Assembly: GCA_964538085.1 (NCBI GenBank)
Contig: CAZIDF010000001.1
Coordinates: forward strand, 243,723-307,722
DNA from: G020348385 sp964538085
GTDB lineage: Bacteria > Acidobacteriota > Aminicenantia > Aminicenantales > Aminicenantaceae
DNA: 64,000 nt
Direction of reading: 5' to 3'
Under the pieces are notes generated by a model. That model searched no databases. It saw only the letters and a list, made by a program, of their open reading frames with translations, and was not told the DNA's origin. Position 1 is the stretch's first letter. Every line of letters begins with the position of its first letter. Of the stretch, positions 36,832 through 45,226 are shown one piece after another. The position numbers were made by a program, and so were the translations under genes.

Positions 36832-36847
36832 TGCAATAAACATGCCA
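36832..36847 (-). promoter_or_regulatory. Sigma-54 (-24/-12) promoter, minus-strand permease
   Basis: Minus-strand sequence TGGCATGTTTATTGCA matches the consensus TGGCACGNNNNTTGCA at every fixed position but one (T for C in CAC). The GG and GC pairs are exactly 10 bases apart. It ends 24 bases before the permease start at 36808, leaving a short leader with the ribosome binding site. Confidence 0.7.
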
Positions 36848-36915
36848 TTCGATGACAATTGAAATCGTCCGGCTCGAGAAAAAGACAAAAGCACCAAGCA
36901 AAATATTAAATTTCC

Positions 36916-36972
36916 TGTCCTAAACGCGCTAACACTGTTCGATAACGGATAAAGAATGTCCTGTAACGGACA
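36916..36972. promoter_or_regulatory. Helically phased enhancer-like sites between two sigma-54 promoters
   Basis: TGTCCTGTAACGGACA at 36957-36972 is a dyad (TGTCC-6-GGACA). A degenerate copy TGTTCGATAACGGATA lies at 36936-36951, and a half site TGTCC starts at 36916. Start-to-start distances are 20 and 21 bases, two helical turns, so proteins bound here would lie on one face of the DNA. This is the arrangement expected for an NtrC-type activator. The activator gene is not in the window. Confidence 0.6.
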
Positions 36973-37013
36973 TCATCGGATTTCGAGTCTGAATGAATTC
37001 TCATAAAAATATA

Positions 37014-37030
37014 TTGGTACGATTATTGCT
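37014..37030 (+). promoter_or_regulatory. Sigma-54 (-24/-12) promoter, plus-strand permease
   Basis: TTGGTACGATTATTGCT matches the sigma-54 consensus TTGGCACGNNNNTTGCW with one mismatch (T for C). The GG and GC pairs are exactly 10 bases apart. The permease starts at 37085, with a GAGGAG site, about 55 bases downstream. Confidence 0.7.
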
Positions 37031-37084
37031 CACAAGATAAACATAAAAGCTGAGGAATGTGATAGATTAAATTGAGGAGAGTTC

Positions 37085-39505
37085 ATGGTAAGCAACTATT
37101 TAAAGATAGCCATCAGACATCTTTTAAAATACAAAGGACATTCCTTTATAAAAATATTCGGATTATCCATCGGAATCGCCGCATGTATGTTTATTTATTT
37201 ATTCGTTATCGACGAATTATCATTCGATAAATTTCATAAGAATGGGGATAAACTCTATCGGCTGGTCCAAATGCAATTTGAGAAAGAATCCGGGAAAGAA
37301 ATCGGGCTCCAGCAATTTATCCCCACTCCCGTGGGCCCCGAACTCATTCGATCCATTCCCCAAATAAGATTCCAATCAAGACTTGTCAATGGCTCTGGAG
37401 TTGTGCGGTTTGAAGAAAAAATATTTGGAGAAACTCTGGGATTGGTAGACTCGCCCTTCTTCGAAATGTTCACTTTCCCTCTGATTTCAGGGGATCCCAG
37501 AACGGCACTTTCCGATGAACACAGCATCGTTCTTTCTCGATCCTGTGCAGACAAATATTTCGGTGAAGAAAATCCTTTAGGCAAAACGATGACGATCGCC
37601 TTCGGACACACAAAAAGAGACTACATGGTGACTGGTGTGGCCGAAGATGTACCACCCAACTCTTCCATTCAGTTCAACATCCTTATTCATTTTAATAATC
37701 TCCCGATTGTCTTGAACGAACCCCAGATTCTGAACGATTGGAACCGGTGGTACTGCCCTCTTTTTGTCCAACTCCAGCCCAATGTGACACAGGAACAAGT
37801 CGCAGAAAGCTTAGGCCAGTTTTGTCAACGACATTACGGCTCGACGATCCAAAGATATACGGAAGAAGGCCACGACCCGTTCACATTCAGCCTGCAAAAG
37901 GTCCGGGATATGTATCTTGACACACGTGTCACAGGAACGCCTGGATTGTCGACCTCCTATCTTCTCTCAGCGATCGCTCTGGCTATATTGCTGATTGCGT
38001 GCGTAAACTTCATGAATCTTTCCATCGGGTCTTCATCTGCTCGGTTCACGGAGGTCGGAGTGCGCAAGATGCTCGGAGCAGGACGAAGACAATTAATGTG
38101 GCAGTTTTGGGGTGAGACTTTGGTGATCAGCCTTTTAGCTATCCTCCTGGGATTTGTGCTGACCGAGTTCTTCATTCCCGAGTTCAATGCCTTATCGGGA
38201 AAACAGCTGTCTCTCCTGGATCTATTCGACAGAGGACACTGGACTGCTTTGTTGGGGATCGCCTTGTTCACGGGCATTTTTGCAGGGAGTTACCCTGCCC
38301 TGGTTATGTCTGCAATTCACCCTACCGATATTTTGAAAGGAAAGCTGAAAGTCGGAGGAAGGACAACGCTGACCAAAGGACTCGTTGTCCTCCAGTTTAC
38401 GCTATCCGTGATTCTCGGTATTTCAGCAGTCATTCTGGGTAAACAGGTTTCATTCATGATGAACCGAGATCCAGGTTATGTCAGCGAAGGCCTTGTCGTC
38501 ATCATGACTCAGGAAAACGAACCAGAGGAATCAGAAAGACTCTACCAGCGTTTCCGAAACGAAGTCAGCTCATACAGTCATATACTCGGCCTTTCGGCCA
38601 GCAACAGAGAGTTCGGCCTGTTTCTCCCCGGCGCCAGTCTTGAAATGGGCCAAAGAAAAATCGATTATCGATATAATCGGGTAGATCCGGATTTTTTATC
38701 CACCATGAAATTCAAGCTGCATGAAGGCCGGGATTTTTCACCGAATATCGCATCCGATAGAGATGCAGTCATCGTGAATCGAACGTTCAAAAAGAGACTT
38801 GGTTCCGATTTTAAAATGGGCACTCCTCTGGGAGATATAGCCAAAGGTTTTCCTTACGATCGCAGAATAATCGGGGTTATCGAGGATTGTCACTTCGAGT
38901 CTTTTCGGAATGAGATCGAACCCTTGATCTTGTATGTGGGAGAAGGAACATCTCCCAGAAGAAATCGGTTCAGCAGGATCATAGTCCGTTTGGAGACAGA
39001 ACATCTGAAAGAAACGATGGCTTTTTTGGAAAGCGCATGGGAAAAAATCCAAACGGGGAAGCCATTCATTACCTACTTCCAGGATGATGCACTGAAAAAT
39101 CTGTACAGCAGGGAAAAACGATGGAGTGCGATCATACAGTACGCATCTGGGGTGAGCATTTTGCTTGCTTGCCTTGGAATTTTAGGCCTGACTTCCATCA
39201 CGTTGAATCGCCGCATCAAGGAGATCGGTATCCGCAAGGTTCTCGGGGCGACTGTGGGACAAATCGTATATCTTGCAACCCGGGAATTCGTTTTTTTAAT
39301 ATCCATCGCTAATGTAGTCGCCTGGCCGATTGTCATTTTTATCATGAATAAGGTACTCCAAAATTACCCCTACAGAATCGGTATCGCTGTGCACTATTTT
39401 GCCCTGGCTTGGCTCGTCTCCATCACGATCGCTGTCCTGACGATCTTTTATCTCTCCATAAAAACGGCCCTTCAAAATCCTGTTGAAAGCTTGCGGTGCG
39501 AGTAA
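37085..39505 (+). CDS. MacB/FtsX-type permease, more divergent copy, with a sigma-54 promoter
   Basis: An 806-residue permease starting MVSNYLKIAIRHLLKYKGHS behind GAGGAG. Helix 1 lies in IKIFGLSIGIAACMFIYLFV. The first FtsX signature has drifted (TEVGVRKMLGAG, with IGSSSARF in place of the usual STARANKR-type stretch). The second is KEIGIRKVLGA. The rest shows the usual duplicated topology, ending in NPVESLRCE where the other copies end in RYE. It is divergent from 34412-36808 and very likely co-regulated with it. Substrate unknown. Confidence 0.87.
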   Translation: MVSNYLKIAIRHLLKYKGHSFIKIFGLSIGIAACMFIYLFVIDELSFDKFHKNGDKLYRLVQMQFEKESGKEIGLQQFIPTPVGPELIRSIPQIRFQSRLVNGSGVVRFEEKIFGETLGLVDSPFFEMFTFPLISGDPRTALSDEHSIVLSRSCADKYFGEENPLGKTMTIAFGHTKRDYMVTGVAEDVPPNSSIQFNILIHFNNLPIVLNEPQILNDWNRWYCPLFVQLQPNVTQEQVAESLGQFCQRHYGSTIQRYTEEGHDPFTFSLQKVRDMYLDTRVTGTPGLSTSYLLSAIALAILLIACVNFMNLSIGSSSARFTEVGVRKMLGAGRRQLMWQFWGETLVISLLAILLGFVLTEFFIPEFNALSGKQLSLLDLFDRGHWTALLGIALFTGIFAGSYPALVMSAIHPTDILKGKLKVGGRTTLTKGLVVLQFTLSVILGISAVILGKQVSFMMNRDPGYVSEGLVVIMTQENEPEESERLYQRFRNEVSSYSHILGLSASNREFGLFLPGASLEMGQRKIDYRYNRVDPDFLSTMKFKLHEGRDFSPNIASDRDAVIVNRTFKKRLGSDFKMGTPLGDIAKGFPYDRRIIGVIEDCHFESFRNEIEPLILYVGEGTSPRRNRFSRIIVRLETEHLKETMAFLESAWEKIQTGKPFITYFQDDALKNLYSREKRWSAIIQYASGVSILLACLGILGLTSITLNRRIKEIGIRKVLGATVGQIVYLATREFVFLISIANVVAWPIVIFIMNKVLQNYPYRIGIAVHYFALAWLVSITIAVLTIFYLSIKTALQNPVESLRCE

Positions 39506-39522
39506 AGATCCGACCTTGTTTT

Positions 39523-40131
39523 CTATCTGATCATATAGGTTATGCCTACCGTCCCATAAACTCCGGAAAAATCACCGATGACTGACCAAGAAACTTTCAA
39601 CGTCAGCAGAATCCGGCTAAAAAATCCGGAGGAATTCTCCCAAAAATAAAGATGCGTGCCTATAAAGGGCGCAATGTGAGGTTCGCTTTTTAAATCGCCC
39701 ATGTAATCATTTCCCAATACATTACTGACAGACAGGATGCTATAGCCAAGATTCGCTCCGGTAAAAAGGCTCAGGCCTTTTATATCCGGAATATCAAGAT
39801 GATATATTAGATCTAAAGACGGCTTGATAATATGAAAGGTGAACTTCCCACAATAACACCCCAGGTAATCGCACCATTTCTCATACATGATCGTCGTGCC
39901 CAATCCTAGATTATCCGATATAAAAAAAACAAAACTTCCGCCTATAGGGAAAGGAAAAGAATCGAATGGCTCAGCCGTTACAACATAAGATTTAAGCCCG
40001 ATCTGACCCGTTGCATACATCGAACCCCGGGTGAACTTATCCAATTGGATTGCAGCCGAAGCAGAGGACAAAGCCAACACAAGAAAAACAAAAATGCATG
40101 TTACGAAATGAAGTAAAACCGCCTTTTTCAT
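39523..40131 (-). CDS. Exported outer-membrane-like beta-barrel protein, unknown function
   Basis: A 202-residue protein with a clear signal peptide (TCIFVFLVLALSSASA) and a start behind GGGAGGAAAAAA. The mature part alternates hydrophobic and polar residues in strands (GSFVFFISDNLGLGTTIMY, LSLFTGANLGYSILSV) and ends in ..GTVGITYMIR, consistent with a small outer-membrane barrel. Two closely spaced Cys (CDYLGCYCG) could form a disulfide. It has a sigma-54 promoter nearly identical to that of the permease at 34412-36808, so it may belong to the same regulon. No specific family recognised. Confidence 0.65.
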   Translation of the reverse strand: MKKAVLLHFVTCIFVFLVLALSSASAAIQLDKFTRGSMYATGQIGLKSYVVTAEPFDSFPFPIGGSFVFFISDNLGLGTTIMYEKWCDYLGCYCGKFTFHIIKPSLDLIYHLDIPDIKGLSLFTGANLGYSILSVSNVLGNDYMGDLKSEPHIAPFIGTHLYFWENSSGFFSRILLTLKVSWSVIGDFSGVYGTVGITYMIR

Positions 40132-40192
40132 TTTTTTCCTCCCATATTTTTAATATTGCTATCCTTCTTCACTGATCCTCCCTGATTTTATG

Positions 40193-40208
40193 TGCAACAA
40201 ACATGCCA
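40193..40208 (-). promoter_or_regulatory. Sigma-54 promoter for the outer-membrane-like gene
   Basis: Minus-strand TGGCATGTTTGTTGCA differs at one base from the permease promoter at 36832-36847 and has the exact 10-base GG-GC spacing. The start codon at 40131 is about 60 bases downstream. Confidence 0.65.
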
Positions 40209-40338
40209 TTTTAAACGTTCATGATTTTTTATGCCTGAATCTTTTGTTTATCCCTGGAAAATGCGAAATAGAGATCAATCGTTTTACTATCCCTGAGCTC
40301 TAATATAGACAAAAAGATCATATAATAGTATCCTCAAA

Positions 40339-40356
40339 TGTCCCCTTTAAAGGACA
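40339..40356. promoter_or_regulatory. TGTCC-N8-GGACA dyad in the gap 40132-40484
   Basis: TGTCC (40339-40343) and GGACA (40352-40356) repeat the half sites of the enhancer-like elements at 36916-36972, here with an 8-base spacer. The dyad lies about 130 bases upstream of the sigma-54 promoter at 40193, a usual enhancer distance, and about 130 bases upstream of the methyltransferase on the other strand. The rest of this 353-base AT-rich gap holds no gene that I can support. Confidence 0.45.
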
Positions 40357-40484
40357 CAGCACAAAAAATGTATTTATGCCTTATTTATAATATGTTATCA
40401 TTTTGCTTATTCACATGACATCTTAATGACACCTGTTAGATTGAAACACAGAGAAATAACCAATGTCGAAGAGGAGTAATCAGA

Positions 40485-41390
40485 ATGAAAAAAACCATGA
40501 TCATAATTCTGTTCGCCGTATTATTCATATTCCCGTATGAGGGATTTTCACAAGAACCTGAATATCTATGGGACTATCAATATGATGTGCCCTTTGTACC
40601 GACGCCATATGAAGTGGTGAACGAAATGCTGAGAATGGCAGGCGTAGGTAAAAATGATGTCCTGTACGACCTTGGATGCGGGGATGGCCGCATAGTCATC
40701 ACGGCGGCAAAAGAAAAAGGATGCCGAGGCATCGGCATCGATATCGATCCTCAACGTATCGAGGAAAGCGAAAATAATGCAGCCATTGCAGGAGTGACGG
40801 ACAAGGTGAAATTTCTGCAACAGAACCTTTTCGAAGCAGATTTCAGCGAGGCAACGGTCGTGACCCTATATCTTCTCCAAACCGTTAATCTCGAACTCCG
40901 GCCGAAAATATTGCGCGTATTGAAACCGGGAACCAGGGTCGTATCACACGATTTTAGCATGAAGGACTGGGAAGCGGATAAATCGACAGAAGTAAAACTG
41001 GAGCGCAGAACACACAGTATCTACTTTTGGGTCATACCCGCCAATGTATCGGGAATTTGGAATTGGACTTCATCAACAGAAACGGCAAAAGACCAGTATG
41101 TTCTGGAGCTTCATCAACGATTTCAAAAAATCCATGGAACCCTGTTCGTGAATGGCTCAGGATTAACAATAGAACGCAGCGAGTCAAAAGGAAACGAATT
41201 GCAATTCACAGTCGGAAGAACGCTAGAGGGGCAAATAGTGAGGATGTCATTCAAGGGAACGGTAAAAGGTAACTCGATCGAGGGAACGGTACAAATTGAC
41301 GCCGATTCAGCAACCAAAACGATCAAATGGAATGCCAAACGCGATCCAACGACGATATCTCCTATTGAAGGCTCTGATAAACTTCACTAA
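40485..41390 (+). CDS. Exported class I methyltransferase-like protein fused to a beta-rich domain
   Basis: A 301-residue protein. Residues 1-22 are a signal peptide (IIILFAVLFIFPYEGFSQ), and GAGGAG precedes the start. Residues about 35-185 form a Rossmann methyltransferase: DLGCGDGRIVI (SAM-binding loop), GIDIDPQRI (acidic residue for the ribose) and VVTLYLLQTV. Residues about 185-290 form a beta-rich domain (SGIWNWTSST, GNELQFTVGR, GQIVRMSFKGTVKGNSIEG). It parallels the two small secreted proteins at 33540-34320. Exported SAM-dependent enzymes are puzzling because SAM is cytoplasmic. The last 29 bases overlap the convergent PLP-enzyme gene. Confidence 0.78.
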   Translation: MKKTMIIILFAVLFIFPYEGFSQEPEYLWDYQYDVPFVPTPYEVVNEMLRMAGVGKNDVLYDLGCGDGRIVITAAKEKGCRGIGIDIDPQRIEESENNAAIAGVTDKVKFLQQNLFEADFSEATVVTLYLLQTVNLELRPKILRVLKPGTRVVSHDFSMKDWEADKSTEVKLERRTHSIYFWVIPANVSGIWNWTSSTETAKDQYVLELHQRFQKIHGTLFVNGSGLTIERSESKGNELQFTVGRTLEGQIVRMSFKGTVKGNSIEGTVQIDADSATKTIKWNAKRDPTTISPIEGSDKLH

Positions 41391-42639
41391 GGATTCGGGT
41401 ACACTCGTCCATCTGTTCCTCGGTGTGTTTGGCAGAGATAGAGAGACGCAGGCGCGTCTTGTTCTTCGATACAGCCGGGTAGGTGACCACACCCGTATAA
41501 AGCCCTTTCTCCTGGATCCTTTTGCTTATCTCCCGAAGTCTTAGGTCATTTCCTGCTATCACCGGGATAACTTGAGACTTGGTGCTTCCGATATCCAGGC
41601 CAGCCTCACGTAGTTTTTCATGCATGTAAAACACGTTTTTCCAAAGTCTATCTCGCAACGATTTATCCTTCTTATAGATCTCGAGCACTTTCAGGATGCC
41701 GGCAGCCGTATGGGGCGCCATTGCACAGGAAAAAACATAGGCTCGGGCAAACAACCGGAGATAGGTCATGATTTTTTCCTTGCCCGCAGCAAAGCCTCCG
41801 ATTGCTCCGAATGATTTGCTGAACGTGCCGATCGAGATATCCACCTCATCCTCCAGTCCAAAGTGCTCGGCCACTCCCCCACCCTTTTCGCCGAAAATCA
41901 ACGTGGCATGGGCTTCATCCACCAAAACTTTGGCACCGTATCTTTTGCTTATGGGTATCAACTCGGGAAGATTGGCCAAATCTCCATCCATGCTGTACAC
42001 ACCTTCCACACAGACTATCACACGCTTTGTATTCAAATTCTTGAGGACCTTTTCGAGGTGGCTGGGACTGTTATGGGAAAATACTTTGATATCGGCCCCG
42101 GCAAGCCGGACCCCGTCATAAATAGAAGCGTGAGATAAAATATCCATCACCGCAACATCCCCGGGACGCAGAAGTGCCGACAGGACTCCCAGGTTCGTTC
42201 CATAACCGGTCGGGAAAACGACGGCCATATCCTTGCCTTTGAGCTCCGCGATCTCTTGCTCGAGTTGACGCACTATCCCTGAATAACCGCTCAGCAACGG
42301 CGCGGATACCGCACCCGTTCCAAATTCTGCGATCGCTTCTTGTACAGCCTTGATCACATCCGGATGATAGCTGAAACCCAGATAATTGTACGAACAGAAA
42401 TTCAGGAATTTTCGGATGATGTTCCTATTCCAATCGAAAACCTCGAATTCCGTTTTCGGGCTGGTCATCATGGGTTGACCGTACACCATATACTTTTTTC
42501 TGAAGGTGTCTGCGACCACTTCATAAAAATACTCCGCGACCTCGAAAAGGTCATCACTCTCGAAATCTTGGAAATCCGCCATGGTGAAGTCATCGCAGTT
42601 GACTTGTTTGCCTTCGAAATCTTTTTTGCTCAGCGCCAT
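41362..42639 (-). CDS. Alpha-oxoamine synthase family PLP enzyme (glycine C-acetyltransferase / serine palmitoyltransferase-like)
   Basis: A 425-residue PLP enzyme that condenses an amino acid with an acyl-CoA. The start at ATG 42639 lies six bases after AGGAG; an ATG two codons upstream touches that site. Motifs: FCSYNYLGF, GTGAVSAPLLSG (substrate pocket), VDEAHATLIFG (PLP-binding Asp) and GTFSKSFGAIGG (PLP lysine). It has a 50-residue N-terminal extension (FYEVVADTFRKKYMVYGQP) not usual in Kbl. The substrate could be glycine/acetyl-CoA, or serine with a long-chain acyl donor; sequence alone does not decide. The nearest neighbours give no help. Confidence 0.85.
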   Translation of the reverse strand: MALSKKDFEGKQVNCDDFTMADFQDFESDDLFEVAEYFYEVVADTFRKKYMVYGQPMMTSPKTEFEVFDWNRNIIRKFLNFCSYNYLGFSYHPDVIKAVQEAIAEFGTGAVSAPLLSGYSGIVRQLEQEIAELKGKDMAVVFPTGYGTNLGVLSALLRPGDVAVMDILSHASIYDGVRLAGADIKVFSHNSPSHLEKVLKNLNTKRVIVCVEGVYSMDGDLANLPELIPISKRYGAKVLVDEAHATLIFGEKGGGVAEHFGLEDEVDISIGTFSKSFGAIGGFAAGKEKIMTYLRLFARAYVFSCAMAPHTAAGILKVLEIYKKDKSLRDRLWKNVFYMHEKLREAGLDIGSTKSQVIPVIAGNDLRLREISKRIQEKGLYTGVVTYPAVSKNKTRLRLSISAKHTEEQMDECTRILSEVYQSLQ

Positions 42640-42793
42640 CCACATCTCCTGGATTGTCTTAAGAAATCCCCTAAAGAATAACCATTCAGACCGCCAAATG
42701 TCAAATAATTAGAAATGGGTAGAGAGAACACATATAAATTTGAGTCATGGTCGAATTTGATGAGTGAAGAGATCTTTAAAAAACCTGAATATA

Positions 42794-42822
42794 TTGACAA
42801 GTGAAGATCACATTTGTTATAA
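42794..42822 (+). promoter_or_regulatory. Sigma-70-type promoter for glutamate dehydrogenase
   Basis: TTGACA (42794-42799), 17-base spacer, TTATAA (42817-42822), inside the 357-base divergent gap 42640-42996. Transcription would start near 42829, leaving a leader of about 165 bases that contains the dyads at 42927-42962. Confidence 0.55.
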
Positions 42823-42926
42823 AACTCATTTAATAATTCAAGATAAATAATTAGAATAGTTTTTCTAAAAAAATGAATTTGAGACATATCCTTGATATTT
42901 GAATTTAAGCTACCAATCTTTCAAAT

Positions 42927-42962
42927 GGTTTCAAACCAATGGTAATAAATGTGGGATTACCA
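42927..42962 (+). promoter_or_regulatory. Two adjacent dyads in the glutamate dehydrogenase leader
   Basis: GGTTTCAAACC (42927-42937) is a perfect dyad. TGGTAAT (42940-42946) pairs perfectly with ATTACCA (42956-42962) over a 9-base loop. They end 34 bases before the start codon and could act as an operator or as RNA hairpins. No U-run follows, so they are not a standard terminator. The rest of the gap is AT-rich and featureless. Confidence 0.4.
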
Positions 42963-42996
42963 CTAAAAATATTATGATCAAAAAAGGAGAGGCTTA

Positions 42997-44358
42997 ATGT
43001 CTGATTATGAATCTGATTTTATGGCCAAATTAAAGGCAAAAAATCCAAGTGAACCCGAGTTTCACCAGGCTGCAGAGGAAGTAGCCAAATCACTCGCTTT
43101 GGTTTTCGAACGGAATCCCGAATACAAGAAAGCCAAACTGCTGGAACGAATCGCAGAGCCAGAACGGGTTATCATGTTTCGTGTTCCTTGGATGGATGAC
43201 AATGGAGAAATCCAGGTCAACCGCGGTTTCAGGATTGAGATGAACAGTGCTATCGGGCCATACAAAGGGGGACTACGGTTTCATCCCACTGTGAATCTGG
43301 GCATCCTTAAATTTCTTGCTTTCGAACAGGTCTTCAAAAACAGCTTGACTACTCTCCCTATGGGAGGAGGAAAAGGCGGTTCTGATTTCGATCCTAAAGG
43401 CAAAAGCGATAACGAAGTCATGAGGTTCTGCCAGGCGTTCATGAGTGAACTTTTCAGGCATCTCGGTCCCAACACAGATGTTCCGGCAGGGGATATCGGT
43501 GTTGGAGGACGGGAAATCGGATTTATGTTCGGTCAATACAGAAAACTGAAAAATGAATTCACCGGAGTCCTCACAGGGAAGGGCCTCGATTGGGGCGGTT
43601 CTCTCATCCGGCCTGAAGCGACCGGGTACGGAGCTGTTTATTTTGCTGCCGAAATGCTCAACACAAGGGGAGAAACTCTCGAAGGCAAGGAATGCCTTGT
43701 CTCCGGATCTGGCAACGTCGCGCAATACACTGTGGAAAAAATAAATCAACTCGGCGGAAAAGCCGTTACTCTCTCCGACTCCAGCGGATACATCTACGAT
43801 TCGGAAGGCATCCGTGCAGACAAGCTGGTTTATGTCATGGATTTGAAAAATGTCCAGAGGGGAAGGATCAAGGAATATGCAGAAAAATACAAAAGCGCAA
43901 CCTACACCCCGTTCGATCCCAATTTAGATTATAATCCTCTGTGGAATCATAAAGCCGATTGTGCCTTCCCTAGTGCAACCCAGAACGAAATAAATGCGAA
44001 GGACGCTCAGAATCTCCTCGATAACGGAGTCTATGTGGTCTCAGAAGGGGCAAATATGCCCACCACCCTGGAGGGTGTGGATCTATTCATCGAAGCGAAG
44101 ATACTCTACGGTCCTGGTAAAGCGGCAAATGCCGGAGGAGTGGCTGTTTCAGGACTTGAAATGTCCCAGAACAGCTTGAGACTCTCCTGGTCAAGAGAAG
44201 AAGTCGATGACCGCCTCCACAAAATTATGAAGAGCATCCATCAAACGTCCAAAGAGGCGGCTGATGCCTACGGAACGCCGGGCAACTATGTCAACGGTGC
44301 AAACATAGGAGGATTCCTCAAGGTCGCCAACGCGATGATGGATCAGGGATTAGTTTAG
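42997..44358 (+). CDS. gdhA: NADP-type glutamate dehydrogenase, hexameric small form
   Basis: A 453-residue enzyme interconverting glutamate with 2-oxoglutarate and ammonia. Substrate and catalytic residues are intact and line up, at an offset of one, with the known Clostridium symbiosum enzyme: Lys90 (PYKGGLRFHP), Lys114, Lys126 (MGGGKGGSDFDP) and Asp166 (VPAGDIGVG). The nucleotide-binding domain begins near GSGNVAQYT. Length and the FDPKGKSDNEVMRFCQAFM pattern are those of the usually NADP-linked biosynthetic group. AAGGAG precedes the start. A metallophosphoesterase follows three bases later. It contrasts with the Lys-less homologue at 50200. Confidence 0.95.
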   Translation: MSDYESDFMAKLKAKNPSEPEFHQAAEEVAKSLALVFERNPEYKKAKLLERIAEPERVIMFRVPWMDDNGEIQVNRGFRIEMNSAIGPYKGGLRFHPTVNLGILKFLAFEQVFKNSLTTLPMGGGKGGSDFDPKGKSDNEVMRFCQAFMSELFRHLGPNTDVPAGDIGVGGREIGFMFGQYRKLKNEFTGVLTGKGLDWGGSLIRPEATGYGAVYFAAEMLNTRGETLEGKECLVSGSGNVAQYTVEKINQLGGKAVTLSDSSGYIYDSEGIRADKLVYVMDLKNVQRGRIKEYAEKYKSATYTPFDPNLDYNPLWNHKADCAFPSATQNEINAKDAQNLLDNGVYVVSEGANMPTTLEGVDLFIEAKILYGPGKAANAGGVAVSGLEMSQNSLRLSWSREEVDDRLHKIMKSIHQTSKEAADAYGTPGNYVNGANIGGFLKVANAMMDQGLV

Positions 44359-44360
44359 TC

Positions 44361-45221
44361 TTGACATGTCTTTTCGTATCTGATCTGCACGGAAATCTCG
44401 ATCGGTATCGAAAACTGTTCAAGGCTGTCCGGAAAGAAAAACCGGAGGCTGTTTTTTTCGGAGGGGACATTCTTCCCTCTCCCTACCAAGACCTAGGTGA
44501 ATCAGGACAAAATTCCGCTGATTTCATCCGGGATCATCTTGTGAGGGAACTCGATTCGTTGAAACAGGAGCTCAAACAAGACTTCCCGAGAATTTTTCTC
44601 ATTTTAGGCAACGACGACAGCCGGGCCAATGAAACAAAAATAATCGAAGCAGAAAAATCGGGATTATTGGCGTATATCCACAATAAAAAAGTGAGTTTCA
44701 ACGATTATCAAGTTTATGGATACGCCTACACTCCCCCTTCTCCCTTCCTCCTCAAAGATTGGGAGCGGTATGATACATCTCGCTATGTCGATCCTGGCTC
44801 CGTATCCCCTGAGGAAGGTTTTCGCTCAGTGGACGTACCGGAGAATGAAGTGAAATATGCAACCATCTCCGATGATCTGGATCTTCTGGTCGGGGAGAAA
44901 GATTTAAGCCGGGCGATTTTTCTCTTTCATGCGCCTCCTTATGAAACAAATCTCGACCGGGCAGCCTTAGACGGTAAGATGATCGACCATGTTCCTCTCG
45001 ATCCGCATGTCGGGAGCATCGCCATCCAGAGATTTATCCAAACACGGCAGCCACTGCTTACGCTGCATGGGCATATCCATGAGGCGCCAAGACTGACTCG
45101 AGCTTGGAAAGATAAAATCGGAAGAACCCATCTATTTTCAGCAGCGCATGATGGACCTGAGTTGGCTTTGGTTCGCTTCAATCTGGAAAATCTGGATGGC
45201 GCGACGAGAGAGCTTGTTTGA
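44361..45221 (+). CDS. Calcineurin-like metallophosphoesterase
   Basis: A 286-residue phosphoesterase with the full set of metal-binding motifs: SDLHGN, GGDILP, LGNDDS, LFHAPPY and LHGHIHEAP. The best start is TTG 44361, two bases after the glutamate dehydrogenase stop; no in-frame ATG exists nearby, and the binding site is only AGGGA. Substrate unknown: the family includes nucleotidases, phosphodiesterases and protein phosphatases. The coupling to gdhA and convergence on the ATP-grasp/nucleotidyltransferase operon are suggestive, since a phosphoesterase could reverse a nucleotidyl or phosphoryl modification. That is inference only. Confidence 0.82.
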   Translation: MTCLFVSDLHGNLDRYRKLFKAVRKEKPEAVFFGGDILPSPYQDLGESGQNSADFIRDHLVRELDSLKQELKQDFPRIFLILGNDDSRANETKIIEAEKSGLLAYIHNKKVSFNDYQVYGYAYTPPSPFLLKDWERYDTSRYVDPGSVSPEEGFRSVDVPENEVKYATISDDLDLLVGEKDLSRAIFLFHAPPYETNLDRAALDGKMIDHVPLDPHVGSIAIQRFIQTRQPLLTLHGHIHEAPRLTRAWKDKIGRTHLFSAAHDGPELALVRFNLENLDGATRELV

Positions 45222-45226
45222 TTGAT

